NCBI RefSeq assembly: GCF_006715095.1
Contig: NZ_VFMO01000001.1
Coordinates: forward strand, 558,001-622,000
From: Yimella lutea
GTDB lineage: Bacteria > Actinomycetota > Actinomycetes > Actinomycetales > Dermatophilaceae
Reading direction: 5' to 3'
Length of the DNA stretch: 64,000 nt
Shown here: positions 8,367 to 15,809 of the stretch, piece by piece
Position numbering within the stretch: the first letter of the stretch is position 1
Layout of the letters: every line of letters starts with the position of its first letter
The notes under the pieces: model-generated
What the model saw: the letters and a program-made list of their open reading frames with translations, nothing else
The model's database searches: none
Told to the model about the DNA's origin: nothing
Made by a program: the position numbers and the translations under genes

Positions 8367-8431
8367 TCAGAGAATCTCGCGCAGCAGCGTAGTGACGCGC
8401 GCCTGATGTCGTCGCGGATTTCGCGGACGAC
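8367..8431 (-). pseudogene. Probable arsC C-terminal remnant
   Basis: Directly after arsA the minus strand encodes VREIRDDIR in one frame and, after a one-base shift in a GCGCGCG run, RVTTLLREIL followed by a stop. Together this resembles the C-terminal helix of actinobacterial arsenate reductases (IRDxI-x-RV-x-x-LL). No upstream arsC body remains. The match is short, so confidence is limited. Confidence 0.45.
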
Positions 8432-8442
8432 CGAGTGGTGGG

Positions 8443-10209
8443 TCAGGCGGGTTGGTGGCTCGACTCGGTGAGTCGGCGGAGAGCCTGCGGGCCGTGGGGC
8501 TCGTCGGCGAGCATCGGGATCATCGCGGTGCGGTCGGCCCGTCGGCTGATTTGGTTCAGGTGTGGCTCCTCGGCGGCGGCGCGGGCGGCGAGGAACGGCG
8601 AGGTGGCGTGCGCTGCGGCCAGCGAGCCGTTCACGACCCAGGCCCACGGGTGGATCTCGGCACGCTCCAGGTCGTTCTGCAACTCGGTCGCCTCCAACAC
8701 CGGGGTGGTGTCGGGCAGGGTCACGATCACGACCTTGGTCAGGTCGGGGTCGCGCAGTCGCATCAGCGGGGTGGTGTACGTGCCGGAGTCGCCCATGCTG
8801 CGGGCGATGTCGCGGTGATACGAACCGGTCGCGTCCATCAACAGCAGCGTGTGCCCCGTAGGCGCGGTGTCCATGACGACGAAGTGACGGCGGGCCTGGT
8901 TGACCATGTGGGAGAACTGTCCGAAGACGGCGACCTCTTCGGTGCACGGCGACAAGAGGTCTTCGGCCAGCCGTGCCCGACCGGCGTCGTCGAGGTTCTT
9001 GCCCTTGCTCGCCATCACCTTGTCGCGGTACTCCTGCGTGGCCAGCTGGGGATCGATGCGCGACACCGTCAGGTTGCCGACCACCTCCTGTTCCAGCACC
9101 TCGTCCAGGTGTGCGGCCGGGTCGGTGGTCGTCAGGTGAACAGCGTGCCCGCGGTCGGCGAGCGCCACGGCGATCGCAGCGGCCACCGTCGTCTTGCCGA
9201 CTCCGCCCTTGCCCATGCACATGACCAGCCCGTGATCGGACGTCGCGAGTTCGTCGACGAGCCCGGCCAACGGGCCCAGGTCCAGTTGCTCGCTGCTTTC
9301 GGCGCCGTCGGGAACCTCGATGTCGGATGCAAGAAGGTTTCGGACGGCGTCCACGCCGACGACCGTGTGCGCCCGTAAAGGAACGGTGGTCAGCGGCAGA
9401 GGCTTCAGGGCGGCGGGCAAATTCTCGATGGCGTCGGTCTCTCGGCGGTGGACCGCGTCGGCCAGGTCGTCACCGGTGGCGGCTGCGGGGAGAACAGCAT
9501 TGACGACGAGGTGTTGGCTGGTGATGCCGATCTGTGCGAGTTCTTCGCTGGTGCGTGCTGCTTCGCGCAAGGTCGCCTGCTGGGCTCGGGCGACCAGCAC
9601 CAGTCGGGTGATGGCGGGGTCGGCCAGGCGGCGGACGGCTTCGGCGTAGACCGCGCGGGTGCGGTCGAGCCCGGCCATCGGGCCCAGGCAGGAGGCGTCT
9701 CCCTTGCCGGCGTCCAGGAAGGAGGTCCACTCACCGGGCAGTTGCAGCAGTCGGATCGTGTGTCCGGTCGGTGCGGTGTCGAAGACGACGTGGTCGTAGT
9801 CGCTGATGCGTTCGTCGTCGGCCAGGAAGCTGGTGAACTCGTTGAAAGAGGCGATCTCGGTCGTGCACGAACCCGAAAGCTGTTCGGTGATCGAGTCGAG
9901 CTCGGCCTGGGGGAGCAGGTCACGGACCGGTGCGATGATCTTCTCCCGGTAGGCCTCGGCGGCCTCGTTCGGGTCGATCTCGAGCGTATCCAGTCCGGGT
10001 ACCTGGGGTACGGGCGTGATTCGGTCACCGACGGTGAGGTCGAACACCTGCCCGACATTGGATGCCGGGTCGGTCGACAGCAAAAGGACGCGCTTGCCGG
10101 ATTCCGCGAGGCTCACTGCTGTTGCGCAGGCCAGCGAGGTCTTCCCGACTCCGCCCTTGCCAGTGAAGAAGACGAACCGGGGGAGTCCTTCCAGAAACGT
10201 CAAGGTCAT
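8443..10209 (-). CDS. arsA: Arsenical pump-driving ATPase ArsA
   Basis: A 588-residue duplicated ATPase. Each half has a deviant Walker A loop, GKGGVGKT at residues 17-24 and again near 335, and the signature DTAPTGHT. Cysteines in SGSCTTEIASF, DASCLGPM and SPCTEEVAVF correspond to the three metalloid-site cysteines of the family. ArsA accepts As(III) or Sb(III) from ArsD and energises the efflux permease. Full length, no frameshift. It follows arsD by 12 bp, and the acr3-arsD-arsA order shows an ATP-driven version of Acr3 export. Confidence 0.95.
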   Translation of the reverse strand: MTLTFLEGLPRFVFFTGKGGVGKTSLACATAVSLAESGKRVLLLSTDPASNVGQVFDLTVGDRITPVPQVPGLDTLEIDPNEAAEAYREKIIAPVRDLLPQAELDSITEQLSGSCTTEIASFNEFTSFLADDERISDYDHVVFDTAPTGHTIRLLQLPGEWTSFLDAGKGDASCLGPMAGLDRTRAVYAEAVRRLADPAITRLVLVARAQQATLREAARTSEELAQIGITSQHLVVNAVLPAAATGDDLADAVHRRETDAIENLPAALKPLPLTTVPLRAHTVVGVDAVRNLLASDIEVPDGAESSEQLDLGPLAGLVDELATSDHGLVMCMGKGGVGKTTVAAAIAVALADRGHAVHLTTTDPAAHLDEVLEQEVVGNLTVSRIDPQLATQEYRDKVMASKGKNLDDAGRARLAEDLLSPCTEEVAVFGQFSHMVNQARRHFVVMDTAPTGHTLLLMDATGSYHRDIARSMGDSGTYTTPLMRLRDPDLTKVVIVTLPDTTPVLEATELQNDLERAEIHPWAWVVNGSLAAAHATSPFLAARAAAEEPHLNQISRRADRTAMIPMLADEPHGPQALRRLTESSHQPA

Positions 10210-10221
10210 ATCGAACTCCGT

Positions 10222-10635
10222 TCAGCAGCAGTCGGATTCGGCGTCGGGACCGCAGGCTTTCGCGGTCGAGGACAGGCCCACATCGGTAACGCCGGCGGGA
10301 AGACCGGCCGGTGCAGTGATACCGGTGAAACGCGAGAGTTCATCGCGGTCCGGATACCGCACGGTCACTCCGTCCACCGTCGTCAACGGCAGACCGGCTG
10401 AACCCGCGACCCGCAGAAAGTCGGCGACGACTTGGTTCGCGGCAAACGCCGATGGATCGTTCCCGAGGTTGTGCCGCTCTATGTCGGCACCCTGATGCTG
10501 CAGGTGATCGAGGTCGGCGGTGAAGCGCACCAACTCCTCGTCCAGTTCCGGCCCGCAGACCCCGGTGTTGCAGCACAGCGCAGGCTCGAAGACGCGGACG
10601 GCCGGGCCCAGGATGGACGGACGCGACTCAGACAT
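10222..10635 (-). CDS. arsD: Arsenite metallochaperone ArsD
   Basis: A 137-residue protein that passes trivalent arsenic to ArsA. The family's essential cysteine set is visible as C21-C22-N-T-G-V-C27, shifted by about nine residues from the classical 12/13/18 positions because the N-terminus is longer. A C-terminal C127 and vicinal pair C136-C137 are also present, as in many ArsD proteins. The start overlaps the end of acr3 by 8 nt, indicating coupled translation. Confidence 0.93.
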   Translation of the reverse strand: MSESRPSILGPAVRVFEPALCCNTGVCGPELDEELVRFTADLDHLQHQGADIERHNLGNDPSAFAANQVVADFLRVAGSAGLPLTTVDGVTVRYPDRDELSRFTGITAPAGLPAGVTDVGLSSTAKACGPDAESDCC

Positions 10636-11737
10636 GATTCTCCTTGGAACTGTCAGTGCTGGTAGAGCGGTCGAAGCGTGGACGCAGGGCGAGGGCGACG
10701 TAGACCAGAGCGACGAGCACGGGCACTTCGATCAGTGGACCGACCACACCGGCGAGTGCTTGGCCGGAGGTGACTCCGAAGGTCGCGATCGCGACGGCAA
10801 TCGCGAGTTCGAAGTTGTTTCTGGCGGCGGTGAAGGCGAGCGTCGTGGTGCGCTCGTAGCTCATGTCGAGAGCTCGGCCGAGCAGGTAACCGCCTCCCCA
10901 CATGACGACGAAGTAGGCCAGGAGCGGGAGTGAGATCCGGGCAACGTCCATCGGGCGAGAGGTGATCTGTTCACCCTGCAGCGCGAACAGGATCACGATG
11001 GTGAACAGCAGGCCGTACAGCGCCCACGGGCCGATCTTCGGCAGGAAGGAACGCTCGTACGCGTCTGCGCCCCAACGCTTCTCGCCGATCCTGCGGCTCA
11101 GGTATCCGGCAAGCAAGGGGATGCCGAGGAAGATCAGAACGGACTTGGCGATCTGCCATGCGGACACGTCGAGCTGGGTCTGGTCGAGTCCGAGCCAGCC
11201 CGGCAGGACAGACAGGTAGAACCACCCGAGAGCCGCGAACGCGATGACCTGGAAGACCGAGTTGATCGCGACGAGTACGGCAGCGGCCTCCCGATCGCCG
11301 CAGGCAAGGTCGTTCCAGATGATCACCATCGCGATGCAACGGGCCAGGCCGACAATGATCAGGCCGGTGCGGTACTCCGGCAGATCGGGCAGGAAGATCC
11401 ACGCGAGGACGAACATCAGGGCCGGGCCGATGATCCAGTTGAGCGCGAGGCTCGCGCCCAACAAACGCCGGTCACCGGAAACGGTGTCGAGCCGGTCGTA
11501 GCGCACCTTGGCAAGCACCGGGTACATCATCACCAGCAGTCCGATGGCGATCGGAAGCGAGACTCCGTCCAACTCCACGGCACCGAGTGTGGATCCGAGG
11601 CCGGGCACCAATCGGCCGAGCAGTAGCCCGATGACCATCGCGGCAAGGATCCAGACCGGAAGGAAGCGATCGAGAGTCGAGAGCTTGGTGGCGACCGATG
11701 GCTCGGACTTCGCGGTGTGCGTCCGCGTGTCGCTCAT
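10628..11737 (-). CDS. acr3: Arsenite efflux permease Acr3
   Basis: A 369-residue membrane protein with ten predicted helices, of the BASS/Acr3 group. The helix-4 segment RCIAMVIIWNDLACGDREAA carries the conserved cysteine needed for As(III) transport and the WNDLACGD motif diagnostic for Acr3; a second motif NSVFQ follows. It exports arsenite across the cytoplasmic membrane, with ArsA presumably energising it. The ATG overlaps the stop of the arsM remnant (ATGA, 11734-11737), so its translation may be coupled to that remnant. Confidence 0.95.
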   Translation of the reverse strand: MSDTRTHTAKSEPSVATKLSTLDRFLPVWILAAMVIGLLLGRLVPGLGSTLGAVELDGVSLPIAIGLLVMMYPVLAKVRYDRLDTVSGDRRLLGASLALNWIIGPALMFVLAWIFLPDLPEYRTGLIIVGLARCIAMVIIWNDLACGDREAAAVLVAINSVFQVIAFAALGWFYLSVLPGWLGLDQTQLDVSAWQIAKSVLIFLGIPLLAGYLSRRIGEKRWGADAYERSFLPKIGPWALYGLLFTIVILFALQGEQITSRPMDVARISLPLLAYFVVMWGGGYLLGRALDMSYERTTTLAFTAARNNFELAIAVAIATFGVTSGQALAGVVGPLIEVPVLVALVYVALALRPRFDRSTSTDSSKENHV

Positions 11738-11919
11738 GGGCGTACCGCCCGGACGATCGCAGCCTTGGCGAACTCGTGCACAGGGTGTAGCAGATCCCCA
11801 CGTCTGTCCATCCGCTCGCTTCGAGCGCGTCTGGGTACTCGGCCTCGCTCAGAGGTGGAGCGAGCGGAGTCGGCGTACCGCTGCCGTACCTGTTCACGGA
11901 TGTCGGACCGGTCGACCAT
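11734..11919 (-). pseudogene. arsM remnant (internally deleted, frameshifted)
   Basis: The 61-codon frame begins with SDIREQVRQRYADSA, the N-terminus of arsenite S-adenosylmethionine methyltransferases, and ends with HEFAKAAIVRAVRP, which resembles their C-terminus. Between them the +1 frame encodes SEAEYPDALEASGWTDVGI, again the ArsM tail. The whole SAM-binding core and catalytic cysteines are absent. It is therefore a head-to-tail deletion derivative. It overlaps acr3 by ATGA and is the first open frame of the operon. Confidence 0.65.
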
Positions 11920-11975
11920 GAGTTGTCCCTCGGATTAGATGAACGTCGATACAGCAACCCTGGCGGATTGCTTCG

Positions 11976-11989
11976 ATATTTGTCAATAT
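11976..11989. promoter_or_regulatory. Candidate ArsR operator
   Basis: Inverted repeat ATATT-TGTC-AATAT ends 6 bp before the chosen arsR start and lies in the gap shared with the divergent acr3 operon. An AT-rich dyad here in otherwise GC-rich DNA suits an ArsR binding site controlling both directions. Confidence 0.55.
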
Positions 11990-11995
11990 GGACGG

Positions 11996-12343
11996 ATGAC
12001 GAAGCTCGCGCCTGCTCCCGCCGCCGACTGCTGTGCACCTGGTGAGCCGGCCGGACTGTGCGTCTCGGATGCCGAGGCTGCTGCGGTGCTGCTCAAGGCC
12101 GTGGCCGACCCGGTGCGGCTTCGTCTGTTCTCCCGGATCGCCGCGGTTACCGATTCGCTGTGCGTCTGCGACATTCAGGACGTCGGGGTGTCCCAGCCGA
12201 CGGTCTCGCACCACCTGAAGAAACTGCGCGAAGCCGGGCTCATCGACTGCGAGCGCCGCGGCACGTGGGTGCACTACTGGCCGACCGAACTCGGCAAAGA
12301 GGTCAACCGTGCGGTGAGCACACTGGCGAGACTTCGGGCCTGA
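11996..12343 (+). CDS. arsR: ArsR-family arsenic-responsive repressor
   Basis: A 115-residue winged-helix repressor. The metal-sensing motif is C56-V-C58-D-I at the start of the DNA-recognition region, followed by the helix-turn-helix VSQPTVSHHLKKLREAGLI. The N-terminus adds a vicinal pair C12-C13 and C22. It should bind its operator without arsenite and release it when As(III) binds. The ATG at 11996 is preferred over 11939, because the AT-rich dyad at 11976-11989 and probable promoter would otherwise lie inside the gene. Transcribed divergently from the acr3 operon. Confidence 0.92.
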   Translation: MTKLAPAPAADCCAPGEPAGLCVSDAEAAAVLLKAVADPVRLRLFSRIAAVTDSLCVCDIQDVGVSQPTVSHHLKKLREAGLIDCERRGTWVHYWPTELGKEVNRAVSTLARLRA

Positions 12344-12407
12344 CCGGCGCGGGGGCCAAGACAGCCCCGCCACGCGACCCGAGCAAGCTCGATATCCGAG
12401 GGTCGGA

Positions 12408-14435
12408 TCAGATGTGGATCGTCGGGTCCTGCTCGCGGCGAAGGGTCTGAGCCGCGAGTGCAAGAGCGAACGCCAGGGCGAGTCCGATTCCGTTGAGCAG
12501 CAAAGCGAGTCCGGAGTCGTTGAGCACGAATCCGAAGGTCCAGAGCACCAGCAGACCGATCAAGGTCTCGCGGCCGAAGCGGACGCGGGCAAGCGCGTCA
12601 TCGAGCGCCCGGCCAGGACGTGAGGTCGGTCGGGCAATCATCCAGATCAGCACGGCGAGGGCGATGGGCACGAGCGGGCTGAACGGCGTCCCGAACACCA
12701 ACTGCACGTTCGCACCGAGCTTGTCCCCGACGACGCCGAGACCCTCGCCGTCGATCACCTGTTGCACGAATTTGCCCAGGTGGGTGCGGGATTCGGCCGG
12801 ACGAAGCCAGTCGGCGAACGCGAGCACTGCCGCCACGGCCAGCGCGGCCACCCCGGCGAACAGCACCAGACGCAGACGCAACCGGACGGCGAGCGCGAGC
12901 AGGGCCAGCACCACGGCGGCCAGCACGACGGCCGGCGGACCGCCGAAGTCCGCTCCCCAGCCGGGCCATCCGTCGATGATCACGGTGGCCAGGCCGGCGA
13001 GGGCGATGGTGACCGCCGCGAGGCGTCGTTCACCGCGGACGATCAGCGCGCCGGCACCGAGGCCGGCCGCGATCAGGGCACTGGTGGCGAAGAGTCCGAA
13101 CCCCACGTTGCCCATGCCGTAGAAGCGGCCGCCGTTGATCGGTTGCAGGCCGAGCAGCGATCCGAACTGAAGCCTCGAACCGTGCATCACGTCGGCACCG
13201 ATGACCACCCAGGTGGCGATCGCGACGGCGATGATCGGGCCGGTCGGGGTGCGGCGCCACCGACCGGCGTACGCGATCGCCGCGATGATGCCTGCGAACA
13301 GCAGCGTGAACACCACCAGCCAGACCGGCGCCGCGGGCCAGGCCGCCCATGGTGACAAGGCGCTGAGGAAGGTGGCAGCCGGAACGGCGGCCCACACGGT
13401 GAGGACTGGTGGCAGCCAGCCGACGACACGAGTGCGGCTGCGCCACAGCAGGATCCCGAGGGTGAGTCCGAGCAGGGCCCAGCCGGCGAAGAACGGGACG
13501 CTGAGGTCGAACACGCCGCGCAACTGGTCGTCGGTCTGCCGCGCCTGATTGACCAGCGAGGACGACGGAGTCTCATTGGGAGCCAGTTGCAACGGTGATC
13601 CCTGCACCTGCGAGGGCACGGGACCAAGTGGTGCGAGGAATGTCGCGGTCAGGTCGGGCAACTGGACGATGCCCGACTGGCGCACGGACGCCGACCACAG
13701 CGTGCCGTGCTTCACCGAGTTTCCGAGCACGAACAGCATTCGAAGCCGTGCGTCGCCGGGCTCCTGCCGGCCGGGTCCGTCGGAGAGACCGGTGACGATC
13801 ACCGTCGCGGACGCGGGGATGCCGGCGAACGCCTCGTTCAGCTGGGCCATCGTGGTGCGCGCCGAACCGCCGGATGCGTCGACGAGGGTGAGGGCGCACT
13901 TGTCGTAGCGAGCGCCTTTCGCCGAGGGGGTGAACGAGTCGACCGTGCCGTCACTGCCCAAGGCGCCCAGGGCCGCGTCCTGGCCCACGGCAGCGACGCA
14001 CTTGCCGGCTGCGCGGTAGCGGTCGGCGAGCAGGCCGATCCGGTCGGCCTCGTCGGTGTTCCACGACGACCGGTCGGCGAACCTGGCACCGCTCCCGGCG
14101 ACCGCCGGCTTCGGCGGATCGGTGCAGAGCGCAGGAACAGACACACCTCGTCCTGCAGAGAGGCTGAGCCAGGCGTCCGTCGAACACGTACCCGTCTTGC
14201 CGCCACGAGGCGTCACCGAACCGATCGCGCCGTAGTCGAGCGTCTCCCGCAGATCCGGGTACGCGGCGCGGGTGACATCAGCCCAGCGAAGACCGGGTGC
14301 GGCGATCACGACGATCGACCGGTCGGCCTTCAGATCGGTGCGGTCGGGGGCGCGATCGACCAGGTTCACGAACCCCAGGAGAGCGGCGAAGGAGACCAGA
14401 GCAGCCAGGACGACGAGGGTGTACCGGCGGGTCAT
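12408..14435 (-). CDS. Large membrane protein with ALP-like ectodomain (paralogue A)
   Basis: A 675-residue protein of unknown function. One N-terminal helix (about 5-27) is followed by a roughly 300-residue outer domain with IVVIAAPGLRWADV, TCSTDAWLSLSAG and VIVTGLSDG; these loosely recall the metal-site regions of alkaline-phosphatase-superfamily proteins, but the metal ligands look incomplete. Eight or nine helices follow, including the motif NGGRFYGMGNVGFGLFAT. The C-terminus is cytoplasmic. It is paralogous to the gene at 15685-17793 and divergent from a GT87 gene, suggesting envelope-polysaccharide work. ATG at 14435 was chosen because it starts the first helix; the open frame extends 33 codons further. 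Confidence 0.7.
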   Translation of the reverse strand: MTRRYTLVVLAALVSFAALLGFVNLVDRAPDRTDLKADRSIVVIAAPGLRWADVTRAAYPDLRETLDYGAIGSVTPRGGKTGTCSTDAWLSLSAGRGVSVPALCTDPPKPAVAGSGARFADRSSWNTDEADRIGLLADRYRAAGKCVAAVGQDAALGALGSDGTVDSFTPSAKGARYDKCALTLVDASGGSARTTMAQLNEAFAGIPASATVIVTGLSDGPGRQEPGDARLRMLFVLGNSVKHGTLWSASVRQSGIVQLPDLTATFLAPLGPVPSQVQGSPLQLAPNETPSSSLVNQARQTDDQLRGVFDLSVPFFAGWALLGLTLGILLWRSRTRVVGWLPPVLTVWAAVPAATFLSALSPWAAWPAAPVWLVVFTLLFAGIIAAIAYAGRWRRTPTGPIIAVAIATWVVIGADVMHGSRLQFGSLLGLQPINGGRFYGMGNVGFGLFATSALIAAGLGAGALIVRGERRLAAVTIALAGLATVIIDGWPGWGADFGGPPAVVLAAVVLALLALAVRLRLRLVLFAGVAALAVAAVLAFADWLRPAESRTHLGKFVQQVIDGEGLGVVGDKLGANVQLVFGTPFSPLVPIALAVLIWMIARPTSRPGRALDDALARVRFGRETLIGLLVLWTFGFVLNDSGLALLLNGIGLALAFALALAAQTLRREQDPTIHI

Positions 14436-14543
14436 GCGCTCAAGGGTAGGCGTCCACCCGTGCTGCAGTTCGACGGTGCCGAGCTGCGACCGCCGCATGA
14501 TCCCGGGACTCGCCTGCTGCCGGTGGACAGGCACAATGTCCGG

Positions 14544-15809
14544 GTGACCGATCAGACCCGCCGCCGACTCGCCTGGGTCGGTGCGGCGGCCCTGATCCTG
14601 GCCTCACTCGCACCGCTCGTCTGGCTGCACCTGATCGATGCCCGGCCGGGTCGCTGGCAGGTGGACCTGGAGGTCTACCGCAATGCCGGCATCTCCCACC
14701 TGATCGGCCGGCCGGTGTACGAGTCGCTCACGCCGCCGCCGCAGCTGCTGCCGTTCACCTACCCGCCGTTCCCGTCGATGCTCGCGGTCCCGCTGGCACT
14801 CATTCCGTTTCACGTCGCCGGCGTGCTCTGGTACGCGCTCCAGGCACTGACCAATGTCGCGATCGTCTGGATCGTCGGACGACGCTGGTGGACCAAGCCA
14901 GAATGGTGGCGTCCGCTGACCTTCGGTCTGGCGCTCGCGGTCGCCCAGCACATGCTGCCTGTCACCGACGGGTTCCGGTTCGCGCAGGTCGGTGCGTTCC
15001 TGCTGCTGCTCGTGCTGGCCGACTTCACCCGGTGGCGTCCGGTGCGTCGGATCCCGTTCGGTGTGTTGACCGGGTTCGCCGCCGCGATCAAGCTCACCCC
15101 GGCGATCTTCATCGTTCACCTCGCGATCACCCGTCAGTGGCGCGCGTTCTGGACCGCGACCGGCACAGCGGCTGGGCTCACGCTCCTGGCTGCGGCGGTC
15201 GACTTCCAGACCTCGGTCGACTTCTGGTTCGGCGCGTTGCTCGACCCTCACCGGCTCGGTTCCAACGCCGGTGTCTCCAACCAGTCGATCCGCGGCATGA
15301 TCTACCGCCTGCGTGGCGACAACCTGGCCGGGTCCTTGATCTGGATCGTGCTGGTGGTGGCCGTCCTGTTCGTCGGGATGCGGATCGCCAAGCAGGCCCA
15401 CGAACGGCGCAACACTCTCGCTGCGGTCGCCGCGGTCGCCCTGGTTGGTGTGCTCATCTCGCCGGTGTCCTGGATCCACCACCACAACTGGCTGTTGGTG
15501 GTCTTCCCGGTGCTGATCAGTCTCGCGGGACGCGACCGCAAGCGGCTGGCGATCATCGGGCTGCTGTTCGTGACGTACACGCTCAAGTGGCCGTGGTGGG
15601 CGTTCTGGGCGATGAACTCCCCGGGCGACATCGCGACCGACTGGTCGCTCAACCCGTTCTGGCAGCTGTTGGCGAACAGCTACGTCATCGCTGCGTTCGG
15701 GGCTCTCCTGCTGATCGGGAAATGGCTGCGATCCGCGCCCGTTGCATCACGACCAGCGGAGCCAGCAGCATCAGCCCGGCCGCAGGGATCCCCGTCCCCG
15801 AGTCGTTGA
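14544..15809 (+). CDS. GT87-family polyprenol-linked mannosyltransferase
   Basis: A 421-residue integral membrane GT-C enzyme. It has DLEVYRNAG after the first helix, where the catalytic aspartate of GT87 enzymes lies, and LPFTYPPFP, followed by about ten helices. Relatives include PimE, which adds mannose from polyprenyl-phosphomannose to glycolipids outside the membrane. Start is GTG at 14544; the upstream open frame is antisense to the neighbouring gene and not coding. The last 125 bp overlap the 3' end of the convergent paralogue B gene. It sits between two copies of the same membrane-protein family. Confidence 0.8.
   Translation: MTDQTRRRLAWVGAAALILASLAPLVWLHLIDARPGRWQVDLEVYRNAGISHLIGRPVYESLTPPPQLLPFTYPPFPSMLAVPLALIPFHVAGVLWYALQALTNVAIVWIVGRRWWTKPEWWRPLTFGLALAVAQHMLPVTDGFRFAQVGAFLLLLVLADFTRWRPVRRIPFGVLTGFAAAIKLTPAIFIVHLAITRQWRAFWTATGTAAGLTLLAAAVDFQTSVDFWFGALLDPHRLGSNAGVSNQSIRGMIYRLRGDNLAGSLIWIVLVVAVLFVGMRIAKQAHERRNTLAAVAAVALVGVLISPVSWIHHHNWLLVVFPVLISLAGRDRKRLAIIGLLFVTYTLKWPWWAFWAMNSPGDIATDWSLNPFWQLLANSYVIAAFGALLLIGKWLRSAPVASRPAEPAASARPQGSPSPSR

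Noticed and set aside
13707..14543. Long N-terminal extension of the GT87 frame
   Set aside because: It is antisense to paralogue A and carries no GT87 features; the real protein begins at the GTG at 14544.
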